Shown piece by piece: positions 31,790 to 39,576 of a stretch of DNA of 64,000 nt (position 1 is its first letter; every line of letters begins with the position of its first letter). The position numbers and the translations under genes were made by a program. The DNA is from an uncultured Hymenobacter sp. GTDB taxonomy: Bacteria; Bacteroidota; Bacteroidia; Cytophagales; Hymenobacteraceae. A model generated the notes under the pieces. The model saw nothing but the letters and a program-made list of their open reading frames with translations, was not told where the DNA came from and searched no databases. The stretch lies in assembly GCA_913776615.1 (NCBI GenBank), contig CAJYPK010000009.1:1-64000 (forward strand), written 5' to 3'.

Positions 31790-32149
31790 ATGACTATCAG
31801 CACTCCACAAGAATGTACTGCTGCCTTGGCGCAGCTTGACCACCTGATTGCCCTAGGTTTTGAAGGCATACCTGAGCGGGAGCAAGAATTTGACCGCCTG
31901 GCCCGCGCTATCGAGGCCTACCAACTGCAAGCCGGCTATTTCCCCAAACCCACCACCCTCCCCGCCATGATTGAGCTCAAGCGCCAGCAGCGCCAGCTCA
32001 AGCAGAAGGAATTGGCTCAGCTGCTGGAAGTACCCGCTGGCCGCTTGTCCCAGATTCTGAGCGGCAAGCGCCGCGTCACGATGGATTTGGCCCGTAAACT
32101 CTACGAGCGGCTGGACATCAGCCCCGAGTTTATTTTAAAAACGGCTTGA
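31790..32149 (+). CDS. higA: HigA-type antitoxin, XRE helix-turn-helix
   Basis: A 119-residue DNA-binding antitoxin that neutralises the HigB toxin and represses its own operon. The N-terminal half is an acidic, Gln-rich helical region that fits toxin binding. The C-terminal half carries a Cro/C1-type helix-turn-helix (KRQQRQLKQKELAQLLEVPAGRLSQILSGKRRVTMDLARKL). It is in the same operon as higB, with a 14-base gap. Repression of the TACTTTTG promoter at 31433 is likely but inferred. Confidence 0.88.
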   Translation: MTISTPQECTAALAQLDHLIALGFEGIPEREQEFDRLARAIEAYQLQAGYFPKPTTLPAMIELKRQQRQLKQKELAQLLEVPAGRLSQILSGKRRVTMDLARKLYERLDISPEFILKTA

Positions 32150-32175
32150 GGCTGAATCAATAGCCCCGCCCCGGC

Positions 32176-32206
32176 TTGATAAAGCCAGGATTAACCCGTA
32201 CCTTTG
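32176..32206 (+). promoter_or_regulatory. Promoter of the yceD-rpmF-fatty-acid operon
   Basis: TTG (32176-32178) is followed 20 bases later by TACCTTTG (32199-32206), a textbook Bacteroidota pair. The GTG start of yceD follows at 32228. Confidence 0.75.
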
Positions 32207-32227
32207 CCCCCCGTTATTCGGAGAACC

Positions 32228-32767
32228 GTGAAAAAAGACCCGCAATTTGATTTGCCTATCGCTAGGCTTTCGCTCAAGACGCACCACTTTGCGTTTGAGC
32301 TCGGGCGTCCTTTTTTTGAGGCGTTCGACCCCAAGGGTGAGTTTATCGCCGACGGCAACCTGCACGCTGAGGTGACGCTCGATAAAACGGAGCGCGTCAT
32401 CACCATCGACTCGCACATCACCGGCACCGTGCGCCTCACCTGCGACCGCAGTCTCGACGAGTACGACCACCCGCTGAACATTGAGCATCAGCTCCTTGTG
32501 CGCTACGGCGACGAACCCAAGGAGCTGGACGACGACGTGCTGCAAATCACGCCCGAGACGCTCACGCTCAACATTGCCCAGCACCTCTACGATTATATTG
32601 GCCTGGCTTTGCCCATGAAAAAGCTGCATCCGCGCTTCCAGAACGAAGCCGACGATGACCCCGAGGCCACCACTAAACTCATTTTCTCGACCCGCTCGCA
32701 AGACGAGGGCCCAGACGATGATGAGCCGGCCGACCCGCGTTGGGCGGCCCTCAAAAACCTGAATTAG
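32228..32767 (+). CDS. yceD: YceD/DUF177 family protein
   Basis: DUF177 proteins are encoded next to rpmF almost everywhere in bacteria, and family members in plants and bacteria are linked to 23S rRNA biogenesis. The 179-residue protein shows the acidic, β-rich DUF177 pattern: DEYDHPLNIEHQLLVRYGDEP, the conserved LTCDRSLDEYD and IAQHLYDYIGLALPMKKLHP, and the end DPRWAALKNLN. The real start is the GTG at 32228 (VKKDPQFDLP); the open frame from 32204 overlaps the promoter. It is the first gene of a seven-gene operon. Confidence 0.9.
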   Translation: MKKDPQFDLPIARLSLKTHHFAFELGRPFFEAFDPKGEFIADGNLHAEVTLDKTERVITIDSHITGTVRLTCDRSLDEYDHPLNIEHQLLVRYGDEPKELDDDVLQITPETLTLNIAQHLYDYIGLALPMKKLHPRFQNEADDDPEATTKLIFSTRSQDEGPDDDEPADPRWAALKNLN

Positions 32768-32824
32768 GACCCTGGCTCTAATTCATCATTCCTAATTCAA
32801 CACTCTTAATTTCCCCCGAAGAAA

Positions 32825-33058
32825 ATGGCACATCCTAAGCGCCGGACCTCCTCCGCCACCCGCGACAAACGCCGTAGCCACCACAAACTCACCCCTAAGG
32901 CCGTGACTATCTGCCCCAACACGGGCGAATTGCACCTGCGCCACAAGGCTTACGTGGTAGACGGCGACCTGTATCACAATGGTCAGCTGGCCATCAAAAA
33001 CTACACCTCGGTAGCCGCCCCGGCCGCCGCTGGCGACACCGGCTCGGACGAAGAATAG
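32825..33058 (+). CDS. rpmF: 50S ribosomal protein L32
   Basis: A 77-residue ribosomal protein with the diagnostic opening MAHPKRRTSSATRDKRRSHH. The usual zinc ribbon region (CPNTGELHLRHKAYVVDG) retains only one Cys, so this paralogue is a C-minus type. The C-terminus carries an Ala/Asp-rich tail (about 62-77). The gene is preceded by a low-complexity palindromic spacer made of TAATTCA-like units (32779-32812, with a short left arm at 32761-32768). Confidence 0.95.
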   Translation: MAHPKRRTSSATRDKRRSHHKLTPKAVTICPNTGELHLRHKAYVVDGDLYHNGQLAIKNYTSVAAPAAAGDTGSDEE

Positions 33059-33181
33059 CCGAAAGCGTTGTTATTTCGCGGTACCATCGGGCCGGACTGC
33101 TCTTTTGAGATTGGCAGTTCGGCCCGGTTTGGTTTCGCGCCTTTGCGCTTTTATGGCTGACTTTCTACTTTACCCGCGTTC

Positions 33182-34123
33182 ATGAAAATTGCCCTCGACG
33201 CTATGGGCGGCGACTTTGCCCCCCAGGCTGCCGTGGCCGGTGCCGTGCTGGCTGCCCAGCGCCTGGCCGGCAAAGCTCAGGTTGTCCTCATTGGCCCCGA
33301 GGCCGAGATCCGGCCGCTTTTACAACAACACGGCCCCGACGCCGCCGCGCTCGAGGTAGTGCCCGCCTCGCAGGTTATTGAGATGGGCGAGCACCCCACC
33401 AAGGCCTTCCAGCAGAAGCAGGACAGCACCATTGCCGTGGGCTACCGCCTGCTGCACAGCGGCGAGGTCGATGCGTTCTGCTCGGCGGGCAACACGGGCG
33501 CCATGCTCGTGGGCGCCATGTTTACGGTGAAACCCGTGCCCGGCGTGCTGCGCCCGGCCATTGCCAACTTCGTCCCCAAGGTGGGCGGCGGCATGGGCAT
33601 TATGGTCGACGTGGGCGCTAACGCCGATTGCAAGCCCGAAATGCTGGAGCAATTCGGGGAGCTTGGCTCGCTCTACGCGCAATACGTGCTGGGCATCACC
33701 CACCCCAAGGTGGGCCTGATGAGCCTGGGCGAGGAAGAAGGCAAGGGCTCGGCCGTCACCCAGGCGGCGCACCAGCTGCTGAAAGTCAACCCGCACATTC
33801 ACTTTATCGGCAACATCGAGGGCCGCGACCTGTTCAACGACAAGGCCGACGTGATTGTGTGCGACGGCTTTACGGGTAACGTCATCCTCAAAATGGCCGA
33901 GTCGATGTACGACATCATGGTGGCCCGCCAGCTCAATGATGCCTATTTCGAAAAGCTCAACTACGAAACCGTGGGCGGCTCGCCCATTCTGGGCATCAAC
34001 GACAATGCTATCATCGGCCACGGAGTAAGCACGCCGCTGGCAATCTGTAACATGCTGATGCAGGGCTACCAGATGGCGCACTCCGGCATCGTGGACCAAA
34101 TCAAAGACTCTTTTAAATCCTGA
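33182..34123 (+). CDS. plsX: Phosphate acyltransferase PlsX
   Basis: PlsX converts acyl-ACP to acyl phosphate for phospholipid synthesis and links fatty-acid synthesis to membrane lipid formation. The 313-residue protein shows the family pattern: MKIALDAMGGDFAPQ at the start, GEHPTKAFQQKQDSTI, CSAGNTGAMLVG, GIMVDVGANADCKPE and VCDGFTGNVILKMAES. The start at 33182 is the only good one. It sits between rpmF and fabH in the conserved operon order. Confidence 0.95.
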   Translation: MKIALDAMGGDFAPQAAVAGAVLAAQRLAGKAQVVLIGPEAEIRPLLQQHGPDAAALEVVPASQVIEMGEHPTKAFQQKQDSTIAVGYRLLHSGEVDAFCSAGNTGAMLVGAMFTVKPVPGVLRPAIANFVPKVGGGMGIMVDVGANADCKPEMLEQFGELGSLYAQYVLGITHPKVGLMSLGEEEGKGSAVTQAAHQLLKVNPHIHFIGNIEGRDLFNDKADVIVCDGFTGNVILKMAESMYDIMVARQLNDAYFEKLNYETVGGSPILGINDNAIIGHGVSTPLAICNMLMQGYQMAHSGIVDQIKDSFKS

Positions 34124-34180
34124 CGAACGCGGCCCGGCCACTAGCCGGGCTGTTGCCGTTTGGGCCGCACCTTTGCGCTC

Positions 34181-35173
34181 ATGAAGATTACCGCCGCCAT
34201 CACCGGAGTCGGAGGCTACGTGCCCGACTACGTGCTCACCAACCAGGAGCTGGAACAACTAGTTGATACCACCGACGAATGGATTACCACGCGCACCGGC
34301 ATTAAGGAGCGTCGCATTCTGAAGGGCAAAGACCAGGGCAGTTCGGTGATGGGCATCAAGGCCGTGCAGCAGCTGCTGGAAAAAACGAATACCCGGCCCG
34401 AAGACGTGGAGCTGCTCATCTGCGCCACCGTAACGCCCGACATGCTTTTCCCGGCTACGGCCAACATTATTTCCAATGCGACGGGCATCAAGAATGCCTT
34501 TAGCTACGACATGAATGCCGCTTGCTCGAGCTTTCTGTACGCGCTGGCCACCGGTGCGCAGTTCATTCAGAGCGGTACGTATAAGAAGGTTGTCGTGGTA
34601 GGAGCCGATAAAATGTCGGCCATCGTCGACTACTCCGACCGCGCCAACTGCATCATTTTCGGCGACGGGGCCGGGGCCGTGCTGCTGGAGCCTAACACCG
34701 AGGGCTACGGTGTGCTCGACCAGGTGATGCGCACCGACGGCAGCGGGGAGCCCTTCCTGCACCAGAAAGCCGGCGGCAGTCGCCGCCCCCCGACGGTCGA
34801 GACCGTGGCCGCCCGCGAGCATTACATCTACCAAGAAGGGGCGACGGTCTTCAAATTCGCCGTCACCAACATGGCCGACGTAGCGGCGCAGGTAATGGCC
34901 CGCCAGCAGCTCAGCCACGACGACATCGCCTGGCTCGTGCCCCACCAAGCCAATAAGCGCATTATCGACGCCACGGCCAACCGCATGGGAGTGGGCCCCG
35001 ACAAGGTGATGCTCAACATTCAGCGCTACGGCAACACCACCAGCGCCACCATTCCGCTGTGCCTCTGGGACTACGAGAAGCAGCTCCGCAAGGGCGACAA
35101 CCTCATCCTGGCGGCCTTCGGCGGCGGCTTCACCTGGGGTGCCGTGCACGTGAAATGGGCGTACAACTCTTAG
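34181..35173 (+). CDS. fabH: 3-oxoacyl-ACP synthase III
   Basis: FabH condenses acetyl-CoA with malonyl-ACP to begin fatty-acid synthesis. The 330-residue protein has the catalytic triad: Cys in [12 protein letters not shown], His in [10 protein letters not shown] and Asn in [11 protein letters not shown]. The start at ATG 34181 ([13 protein letters not shown]) gives the standard N-terminus. A CACCTTTG element ends three bases before it, close to TAnnTTTG, and may be an extra promoter that would give a leaderless message. The stop lies at the edge of a perfect palindromic spacer. Confidence 0.95.
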   Translation: MKITAAITGVGGYVPDYVLTNQELEQLVDTTDEWITTRTGIKERRILKGKDQGSSVMGIKAVQQLLEKTNTRPEDVELLICATVTPDMLFPATANIISNATGIKNAFSYDMNAACSSFLYALATGAQFIQSGTYKKVVVVGADKMSAIVDYSDRANCIIFGDGAGAVLLEPNTEGYGVLDQVMRTDGSGEPFLHQKAGGSRRPPTVETVAAREHYIYQEGATVFKFAVTNMADVAAQVMARQQLSHDDIAWLVPHQANKRIIDATANRMGVGPDKVMLNIQRYGNTTSATIPLCLWDYEKQLRKGDNLILAAFGGGFTWGAVHVKWAYNS

Positions 35174-35266
35174 AGTTATGAGTTAGAAGTTATGAGTTAG
35201 GAGTTGATTTTGTCGCTCTGGCTCGTGATTTCTCAACTCATAACTCATAACTTCTAACTCATAACT
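35174..35266. repeat. Palindromic spacer (TAACTCA units) before efp
   Basis: Two 33-base arms (35174-35206 and 35234-35266) pair with one mismatch. Each arm is made of repeated 7-8 base units such as AGTTATG or TAACTCA. The right arm ends 7 bases before the efp ATG. The whole spacer between fabH and efp is this element. Confidence 0.92.
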
Positions 35267-35273
35267 AACCCAA

Positions 35274-35837
35274 ATGGCATCCACCGCCGATTTTCGCAAC
35301 GGTCTCGTTCTCAATTACAATAACGAGCTCCACGTAATTACTGAGTTTCAACACGTGAAGCCGGGCAAAGGCCCCGCCTTCGTGCGTACCAAGATGCGTA
35401 ACATCAAGACCGGGCGCACCATCGACAACACCTTCAACGCCGGTGTGAAGGTGGAGACGGCCCGCGTGGAGCAGCGTCCCCACCAGTTTCTGTTCAAGGA
35501 CGACTACGGCTACACGTTCATGAATAAGGACGACTTCGAGCAAGTGGTACTGCCCGAGGCCATGGTGCCCTTCGCCGACCTCATGAAGGAAGGCCAGGAC
35601 GTGACCATCCTGTTCCACGCCGAAACTGAGCAGCCCCTCACCGCCGAGCTGCCCACCACCGTGGACCTCGTGGTGACGTACACCGAGCCCGGCCTGCGCG
35701 GCGACACCGCCACCAACACGCTAAAGCCCGCCACGGTCGAAACCGGCGCCCGCATCCAGGTACCCCTGTTCATCGACCAGGACACCAAGATTCGCATCAA
35801 AACCAGCGACTACTCGTACGTAGAGCGCGTTAAGTAG
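35274..35837 (+). CDS. efp: Translation elongation factor P
   Basis: EF-P relieves ribosome stalling at proline stretches. The 187-residue protein has the KOW-like domain I with Lys32 at the modified loop (KPGKGPAF), domain II (YGYTFMNKDDFEQVVL) and domain III (GDTATNTLKPATVETGARIQVPLFI). No modification enzyme (EpmA/B, EarP or YmfI) is in the window. It lies between fabH and accB in a conserved Bacteroidota order. The leader is the palindromic spacer. Confidence 0.95.
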   Translation: MASTADFRNGLVLNYNNELHVITEFQHVKPGKGPAFVRTKMRNIKTGRTIDNTFNAGVKVETARVEQRPHQFLFKDDYGYTFMNKDDFEQVVLPEAMVPFADLMKEGQDVTILFHAETEQPLTAELPTTVDLVVTYTEPGLRGDTATNTLKPATVETGARIQVPLFIDQDTKIRIKTSDYSYVERVK

Positions 35838-35845
35838 CGCCAAGG

Positions 35846-35921
35846 GCTGTTAGCTAGTAGCTATCAGCTTGTAGCGCTCGTCCTTTCAAAAGCTAACGGC
35901 TAGCAGCTACAAGCTAACAGC
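35846..35921. repeat. Palindromic spacer (TAGCTAG-like units) before accB
   Basis: Imperfect arms of 30 bases (35846-35875 and 35892-35921; 23 of 30 positions pair) are built from variants of TTAGCTAGTAGCT. It lies between efp and accB, ending 9 bases before the ATG. Confidence 0.8.
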
Positions 35922-35930
35922 TTCCCCAAT

Positions 35931-36461
35931 ATGTCGAAAGAATCTTCTAAAAACTCGCCCAAAAAGGACGCCGTCATGAAAGCCAAAGAACTCCAGGAAC
36001 TGCTCGACTTCATCGCCAAGTCGGGCCTCAATAAAGTAAATATTGAAACCGAAGAGTTTAAGATTTCGGTACAGCGTGAGCCTTCGACCAAGCAGGTAGT
36101 AAGCGTGGGCGCCGCGCCCCTGGCCGCCCCGGCCCCGCAGCCCCTGCCCGCCCCGGTGGCCAGCCCCGCCGCCGCGCCGGCTAGCACCCCCGCGGCTTCG
36201 GCCGCTGCCCCCGCCGCCAGCGCCAACCTCACGCCCCTGAAATCGCCCATGATCGGCACGTTCTACCGCAGCAGCGGCCCCGACTCCCCCGCCTTCGTGC
36301 AGGTGGGTGACATGGTGGAGAAGGGCCAGGTTATCTGCATCATCGAAGCCATGAAGCTATTCAACGAGATTGAAGCCGAGCAAGCCGGCCGCATCGTGAA
36401 AGTGCTCGTGGAAAACGCCACGCCGGTCGAATACGACCAGCCGCTGTTCCTGATTGAGTAG
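35931..36461 (+). CDS. accB: Acetyl-CoA carboxylase biotin carboxyl carrier protein
   Basis: AccB carries biotin between the carboxylase (AccC) and transferase subunits in the first step of fatty-acid synthesis. The 176-residue protein has an N-terminal helical segment, an Ala/Pro-rich linker (about 60-98) and a biotinyl domain with the modified Lys142 in [12 protein letters not shown]. The thumb region of enteric AccB is present as [15 protein letters not shown]. The operon mate accC follows behind a 120-base palindromic spacer. Confidence 0.95.
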   Translation: MSKESSKNSPKKDAVMKAKELQELLDFIAKSGLNKVNIETEEFKISVQREPSTKQVVSVGAAPLAAPAPQPLPAPVASPAAAPASTPAASAAAPAASANLTPLKSPMIGTFYRSSGPDSPAFVQVGDMVEKGQVICIIEAMKLFNEIEAEQAGRIVKVLVENATPVEYDQPLFLIE

Positions 36462-36468
36462 TAGAATT

Positions 36469-36573
36469 GAATTATGAATTATGAATTAAAAATTATGAAT
36501 TAGCTGACTTGCTTATCAGCATACATAACACGTAGTTTTTAATTCATAATTTTTAATTTTTAATTCATAATTC
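36469..36573. repeat. Palindromic spacer (TAATTCA units) before accC
   Basis: Arms of 34 bases (36469-36502 and 36540-36573) pair at 32 of 34 positions. They are made of ATTATGAATTA-type units, and the right arm ends 8 bases before the accC GTG. The unit is the same as in the tandem repeat at 1-82. Confidence 0.92.
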
Positions 36574-36581
36574 TCCTTTCC

Positions 36582-37925
36582 GTGTTCAATAAAATTCTGA
36601 TTGCCAACCGGGGTGAAATTGCCCTGCGCGTTATCCGTACCTGCCGCGAGATGGGTATCAAAACGGTGGCCGTGTATTCGACTGCCGATAAAGAGAGCCT
36701 GCACGTGCGCTTCGCCGACGAGGCCGTGTGCATCGGGCCGCCCAGCAGCCGCGACAGCTACCTCAACATTCCGACGCTCATCGCGGCGGCCGAGATTACC
36801 AATGCCGACGCCATTCACCCCGGCTACGGCTTTCTGAGCGAAAATGCCGAGTTTTCGCGCATCTGCGCCGAGAACGGCATTAAGTTCATCGGGGCCTCGC
36901 CCGAGATGATTAATAAGATGGGCGACAAGGCTTCGGCCAAGGCGACCATGATTGCGGCTGGGGTGCCGGTAGTACCGGGCTCGGAAGGCCTGCTGGAATC
37001 GGTAGAGCAGGGCAAGAAAGTGGCGGCCGAGATTGTGTATCCCGTTATCCTGAAGGCCACGGCCGGCGGCGGCGGGCGCGGCATGCGCATCATCAACTCG
37101 GAAGACGAGTTTCAGAAGGCCTGGGACGATGCCCGCACCGAGGCCAAAGCGGCCTTCGGCAACGATGGCGTGTACCTGGAGAAATTCGTAGTGGAGCCCC
37201 GTCACATTGAGATCCAGGTGTGCGGCGACCAGTTTGGCCACGTGTGCCACCTCTCGGAACGCGATTGCTCCATCCAGCGCCGCCACCAGAAGCTGGTGGA
37301 AGAAGCCCCCTCCCCTTTCATGACCAACGACCTGCGCGAGCGCATGGGCGCGGCGGCCATCGCCGGCGCTTCGGCTATCGGCTACGAGGGCGTGGGCACC
37401 ATCGAGTTCCTGGTGGATGCCAACCGCGATTTCTACTTCATGGAAATGAATACCCGCATCCAGGTCGAGCACCCGGTAACCGAGGAAATCATTAACTATG
37501 ACCTTATTAAGGAGCAAATCAAGGTAGCGGCGGGCATTCCGATTTCGGGCAAGAACTACTTCCCCAAGATGCACGCGATGGAGTGCCGCATCAACGCCGA
37601 AGACCCGCGCAACGGCTTCCGCCCCGCGCCCGGCCGCATTACCACGCTGCACATCCCCGGCGGCCACGGCGTGCGCGTCGATACCCACGTGTACGCGGGC
37701 TATCAGATTCCGCCCAACTACGACTCCATGATTGCCAAGCTCATCACCGTGGCCCAAACCCGCGAGGAGTGCATCGTAAAAATGAAGCGGGCGCTGAGCG
37801 AATTTGTGGTAGAGGGCGTCAAAACGACCATCCCCTTCCACCTGGCCCTGATGGACAGCGAGGATTTCAAAGCCGGTAATTTCACGACCAAGTTTTTGGA
37901 GTCGTTTGATTTTTCGGTGGTATAA
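36582..37925 (+). CDS. accC: Acetyl-CoA carboxylase biotin carboxylase subunit
   Basis: AccC carboxylates biotin on AccB using ATP and bicarbonate. The 447-residue protein shows [17 protein letters not shown], the ATP-grasp glycine-rich loop [12 protein letters not shown], the conserved [30 protein letters not shown] and [17 protein letters not shown] (catalytic Glu, Arg). The start is GTG at 36582. It is the last gene of the operon, and its stop codon lies inside a perfect hairpin shared with the convergent downstream gene. Confidence 0.96.
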   Translation: MFNKILIANRGEIALRVIRTCREMGIKTVAVYSTADKESLHVRFADEAVCIGPPSSRDSYLNIPTLIAAAEITNADAIHPGYGFLSENAEFSRICAENGIKFIGASPEMINKMGDKASAKATMIAAGVPVVPGSEGLLESVEQGKKVAAEIVYPVILKATAGGGGRGMRIINSEDEFQKAWDDARTEAKAAFGNDGVYLEKFVVEPRHIEIQVCGDQFGHVCHLSERDCSIQRRHQKLVEEAPSPFMTNDLRERMGAAAIAGASAIGYEGVGTIEFLVDANRDFYFMEMNTRIQVEHPVTEEIINYDLIKEQIKVAAGIPISGKNYFPKMHAMECRINAEDPRNGFRPAPGRITTLHIPGGHGVRVDTHVYAGYQIPPNYDSMIAKLITVAQTREECIVKMKRALSEFVVEGVKTTIPFHLALMDSEDFKAGNFTTKFLESFDFSVV

Positions 37926-37979
37926 CTACTTAACAAAAGAGCTCGGTTTGAAACCGAGCTCTTTTGTTAAGTAGTTATA
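37921..37979. terminator. Shared bidirectional terminator containing both stop codons
   Basis: A perfect 29-bp inverted repeat (37921-37949 and 37951-37979) with a single-base centre. The accC stop (37923-37925) lies in the left arm and the stop of the convergent hypothetical gene (37967-37969) in the right arm. T and A tracts flank the GC core (GAGCTCGGTTT). Confidence 0.95.
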
Positions 37980-38476
37980 TCGTTCGCACACTCATCAAAG
38001 ATTATAACTGGAGGTTCATGTTGCTTCAATATCATGATTGGTTTGGTGTTATCAATCTCATCGCAATCTCCTGTCCAGCTAAACATGCTATCATCTGCTA
38101 AATAGCACGCACCATTTACATAGACCAATACGTAATATGGGTCGTGTGGCTCCTCCGGTAATTGATAAGAAACCAGCGTTCGCATGTTGTATCTAGCCGA
38201 TATTCTTTCCGCTATCACTTGACTTCTGGCTTCGCTCGCTTGTATCGGAGTACCGTCTATAGAAATTCTCCATTGAAATTCCACTCTATCACTTTCGTAG
38301 TAGATACTGCATAAAACGTGTCCTTTTGCGCTGCCGAGGTAACCTATCGGCTCAACATTGCCATCTGACCTTCCCCAAGGATCCCATTCGAATAAGGTTA
38401 AGCCTGGAAATAATGCTTCAAAGATTTCTATTACGTCCGCTACAGTAATTGCTCGGTCTGCGAAAATTTCTTCCAT
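37967..38476 (-). CDS. Hypothetical protein in AT-rich insert
   Basis: I do not recognise this 169-residue protein (MEEIFADRAITVADVIEIFE). It has an acidic, aromatic-rich composition, no signal peptide and no membrane span. The centre looks β-rich (HVLCSIYYESDRVEFQWRISIDG and YYVLVYVNGACYLADD). Base composition is AT-rich compared with accC and ffh, which suggests it was acquired. It is convergent with accC and shares the terminator hairpin. Small acidic proteins like this can be immunity or anti-defence proteins, but that is only a possibility. Confidence 0.65.
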   Translation of the reverse strand: MEEIFADRAITVADVIEIFEALFPGLTLFEWDPWGRSDGNVEPIGYLGSAKGHVLCSIYYESDRVEFQWRISIDGTPIQASEARSQVIAERISARYNMRTLVSYQLPEEPHDPYYVLVYVNGACYLADDSMFSWTGDCDEIDNTKPIMILKQHEPPVIIFDECANDITT

Positions 38477-38532
38477 AGCACTTTAGTAATTTCAGCACAA
38501 AATAGCTAGCGTCCCCTTAAAGTAGCTACCTC

Positions 38533-39162
38533 ATGTCCGCCGCCCAGTCCATATACCAGCGCCGCTACACCGTTGAGGAATATTTTGCCCTAGAGGAAAA
38601 GTCAGCTGTTCGCCACGAGTACTATCACGGCGAAATATTCCCGCTCGACGAGCCGGATGGACCAGAATCGCCGGAAGCTAAATCAGGGGCTACCAAGGCC
38701 CATAATAGACTGATTAACAACGTAGTTTTCGGACTACGGCAGCAGTTGGGCGAGCGAGAGTGCGAGGTGTTTTCAGAGAGCGTGCGGCTGGCCGTGGAGG
38801 CCGGGCAGTACTATAACTACCCGGATGTCGTAGTGAGTTGTGACCCTGACGATGATGACCCACATACCGTACACCGGCCGGTGTTTATTGTCGAGGTATT
38901 ATCACGTAGCACCGAAGCTCACGACCGGGGCTGGAAAGCGGAGCAATACCGGCAATTGGCGTCGTTGCAGCAATACGTCTTCATCGCCCAAACCCGATTA
39001 TTGGTAGAAAGCTACACCCGCTTCTCCGACGATACCTGGACGCTAACTGCTTATCGCCAACTCACGGACAGGTTACCGATCCCGGCATTGGGGCTTGAAT
39101 TAGCACTGGCTGATATTTACCGTAACCTGCATATTCCGCCCTTACGGCTAGCCGATCAATAA
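38533..39162 (+). CDS. Uma2 family (DUF820) PD-(D/E)XK nuclease-like protein
   Basis: Uma2 proteins have a PD-(D/E)XK restriction-endonuclease fold and are common in cyanobacteria and Bacteroidota, but their targets are mostly unknown. The 209-residue protein shows the family opening RYTVEEYFALEEKSAVRHEYYHGEI. The active-site pattern is the acid in YNYPDVVVSCDPDDD, then VFIVEVLSRSTEAHDRGWKAEQYRQLASLQQYVFI, where the E-x-L and K fit the catalytic triad. It is single, in the insert between accC and ffh, followed at 12 bases by a small lipoprotein. Confidence 0.82.
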   Translation: MSAAQSIYQRRYTVEEYFALEEKSAVRHEYYHGEIFPLDEPDGPESPEAKSGATKAHNRLINNVVFGLRQQLGERECEVFSESVRLAVEAGQYYNYPDVVVSCDPDDDDPHTVHRPVFIVEVLSRSTEAHDRGWKAEQYRQLASLQQYVFIAQTRLLVESYTRFSDDTWTLTAYRQLTDRLPIPALGLELALADIYRNLHIPPLRLADQ

Positions 39163-39174
39163 GCTGCTTCACTT

Positions 39175-39519
39175 ATGCGCAAGCTGTCGCTTCTTTACTT
39201 ATTTGGGCTGGGACTAACCGGTTGTTCAGCCCCCTGCACCGGCCACATCGAGGCTACGGTTCTTTATTTCAAGCAGGCGCCGCAGGGCCAGCTGGCCTAC
39301 GTCAACGTGCTGAATAAGCCCGACTTAGGTAGCCAGCAGAACCTGATGCGCGACGATAAGGAATACGGCACGTTTCCGCACGTCGTCATCATCAACGACC
39401 CCGCGATGAAATTCAAGGGGCAGCGGGCCATCTGCTTCGATGAGTTTATAAAGCAGCCGCCACCGGCCGATGTTGACCTGCGCGAACTAGACATTCCGCG
39501 CATCTCGATTACTAAGTAA
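39175..39519 (+). CDS. Small lipoprotein, unknown function
   Basis: A 114-residue envelope lipoprotein. The signal MRKLSLLYLFGLGLTGC has a lipobox (LTGC) with the acylated Cys at about residue 17. The mature part is short and β-like (HIEATVLYFKQAPQGQLAYVNVLNKP) with a CFDEF segment near the end. No family is recognised. It follows the Uma2 gene by 12 bases, so it may be co-transcribed. A perfect terminator hairpin overlaps its stop codon. Confidence 0.7.
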   Translation: MRKLSLLYLFGLGLTGCSAPCTGHIEATVLYFKQAPQGQLAYVNVLNKPDLGSQQNLMRDDKEYGTFPHVVIINDPAMKFKGQRAICFDEFIKQPPPADVDLRELDIPRISITK

Positions 39520-39560
39520 ATAAGAAACCCCAGCCGCTGGCGCGGCTGGGGTTTCTTATT
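39519..39560. terminator. Bidirectional terminator between the lipoprotein gene and ffh
   Basis: A 19-bp perfect stem (39519-39537 with 39542-39560, AATAAGAAACCCCAGCCGC arm) starts at the stop codon of the lipoprotein gene and ends 16 bases before the ffh stop. Confidence 0.92.
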
Positions 39561-39576
39561 GCGCGTTGGGGTGGGC

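Noticed and set aside
36516..37841. Antisense open frame across accC
   Set aside because: Shadow frame with low-complexity His/Gly/Arg composition; accC is certain.
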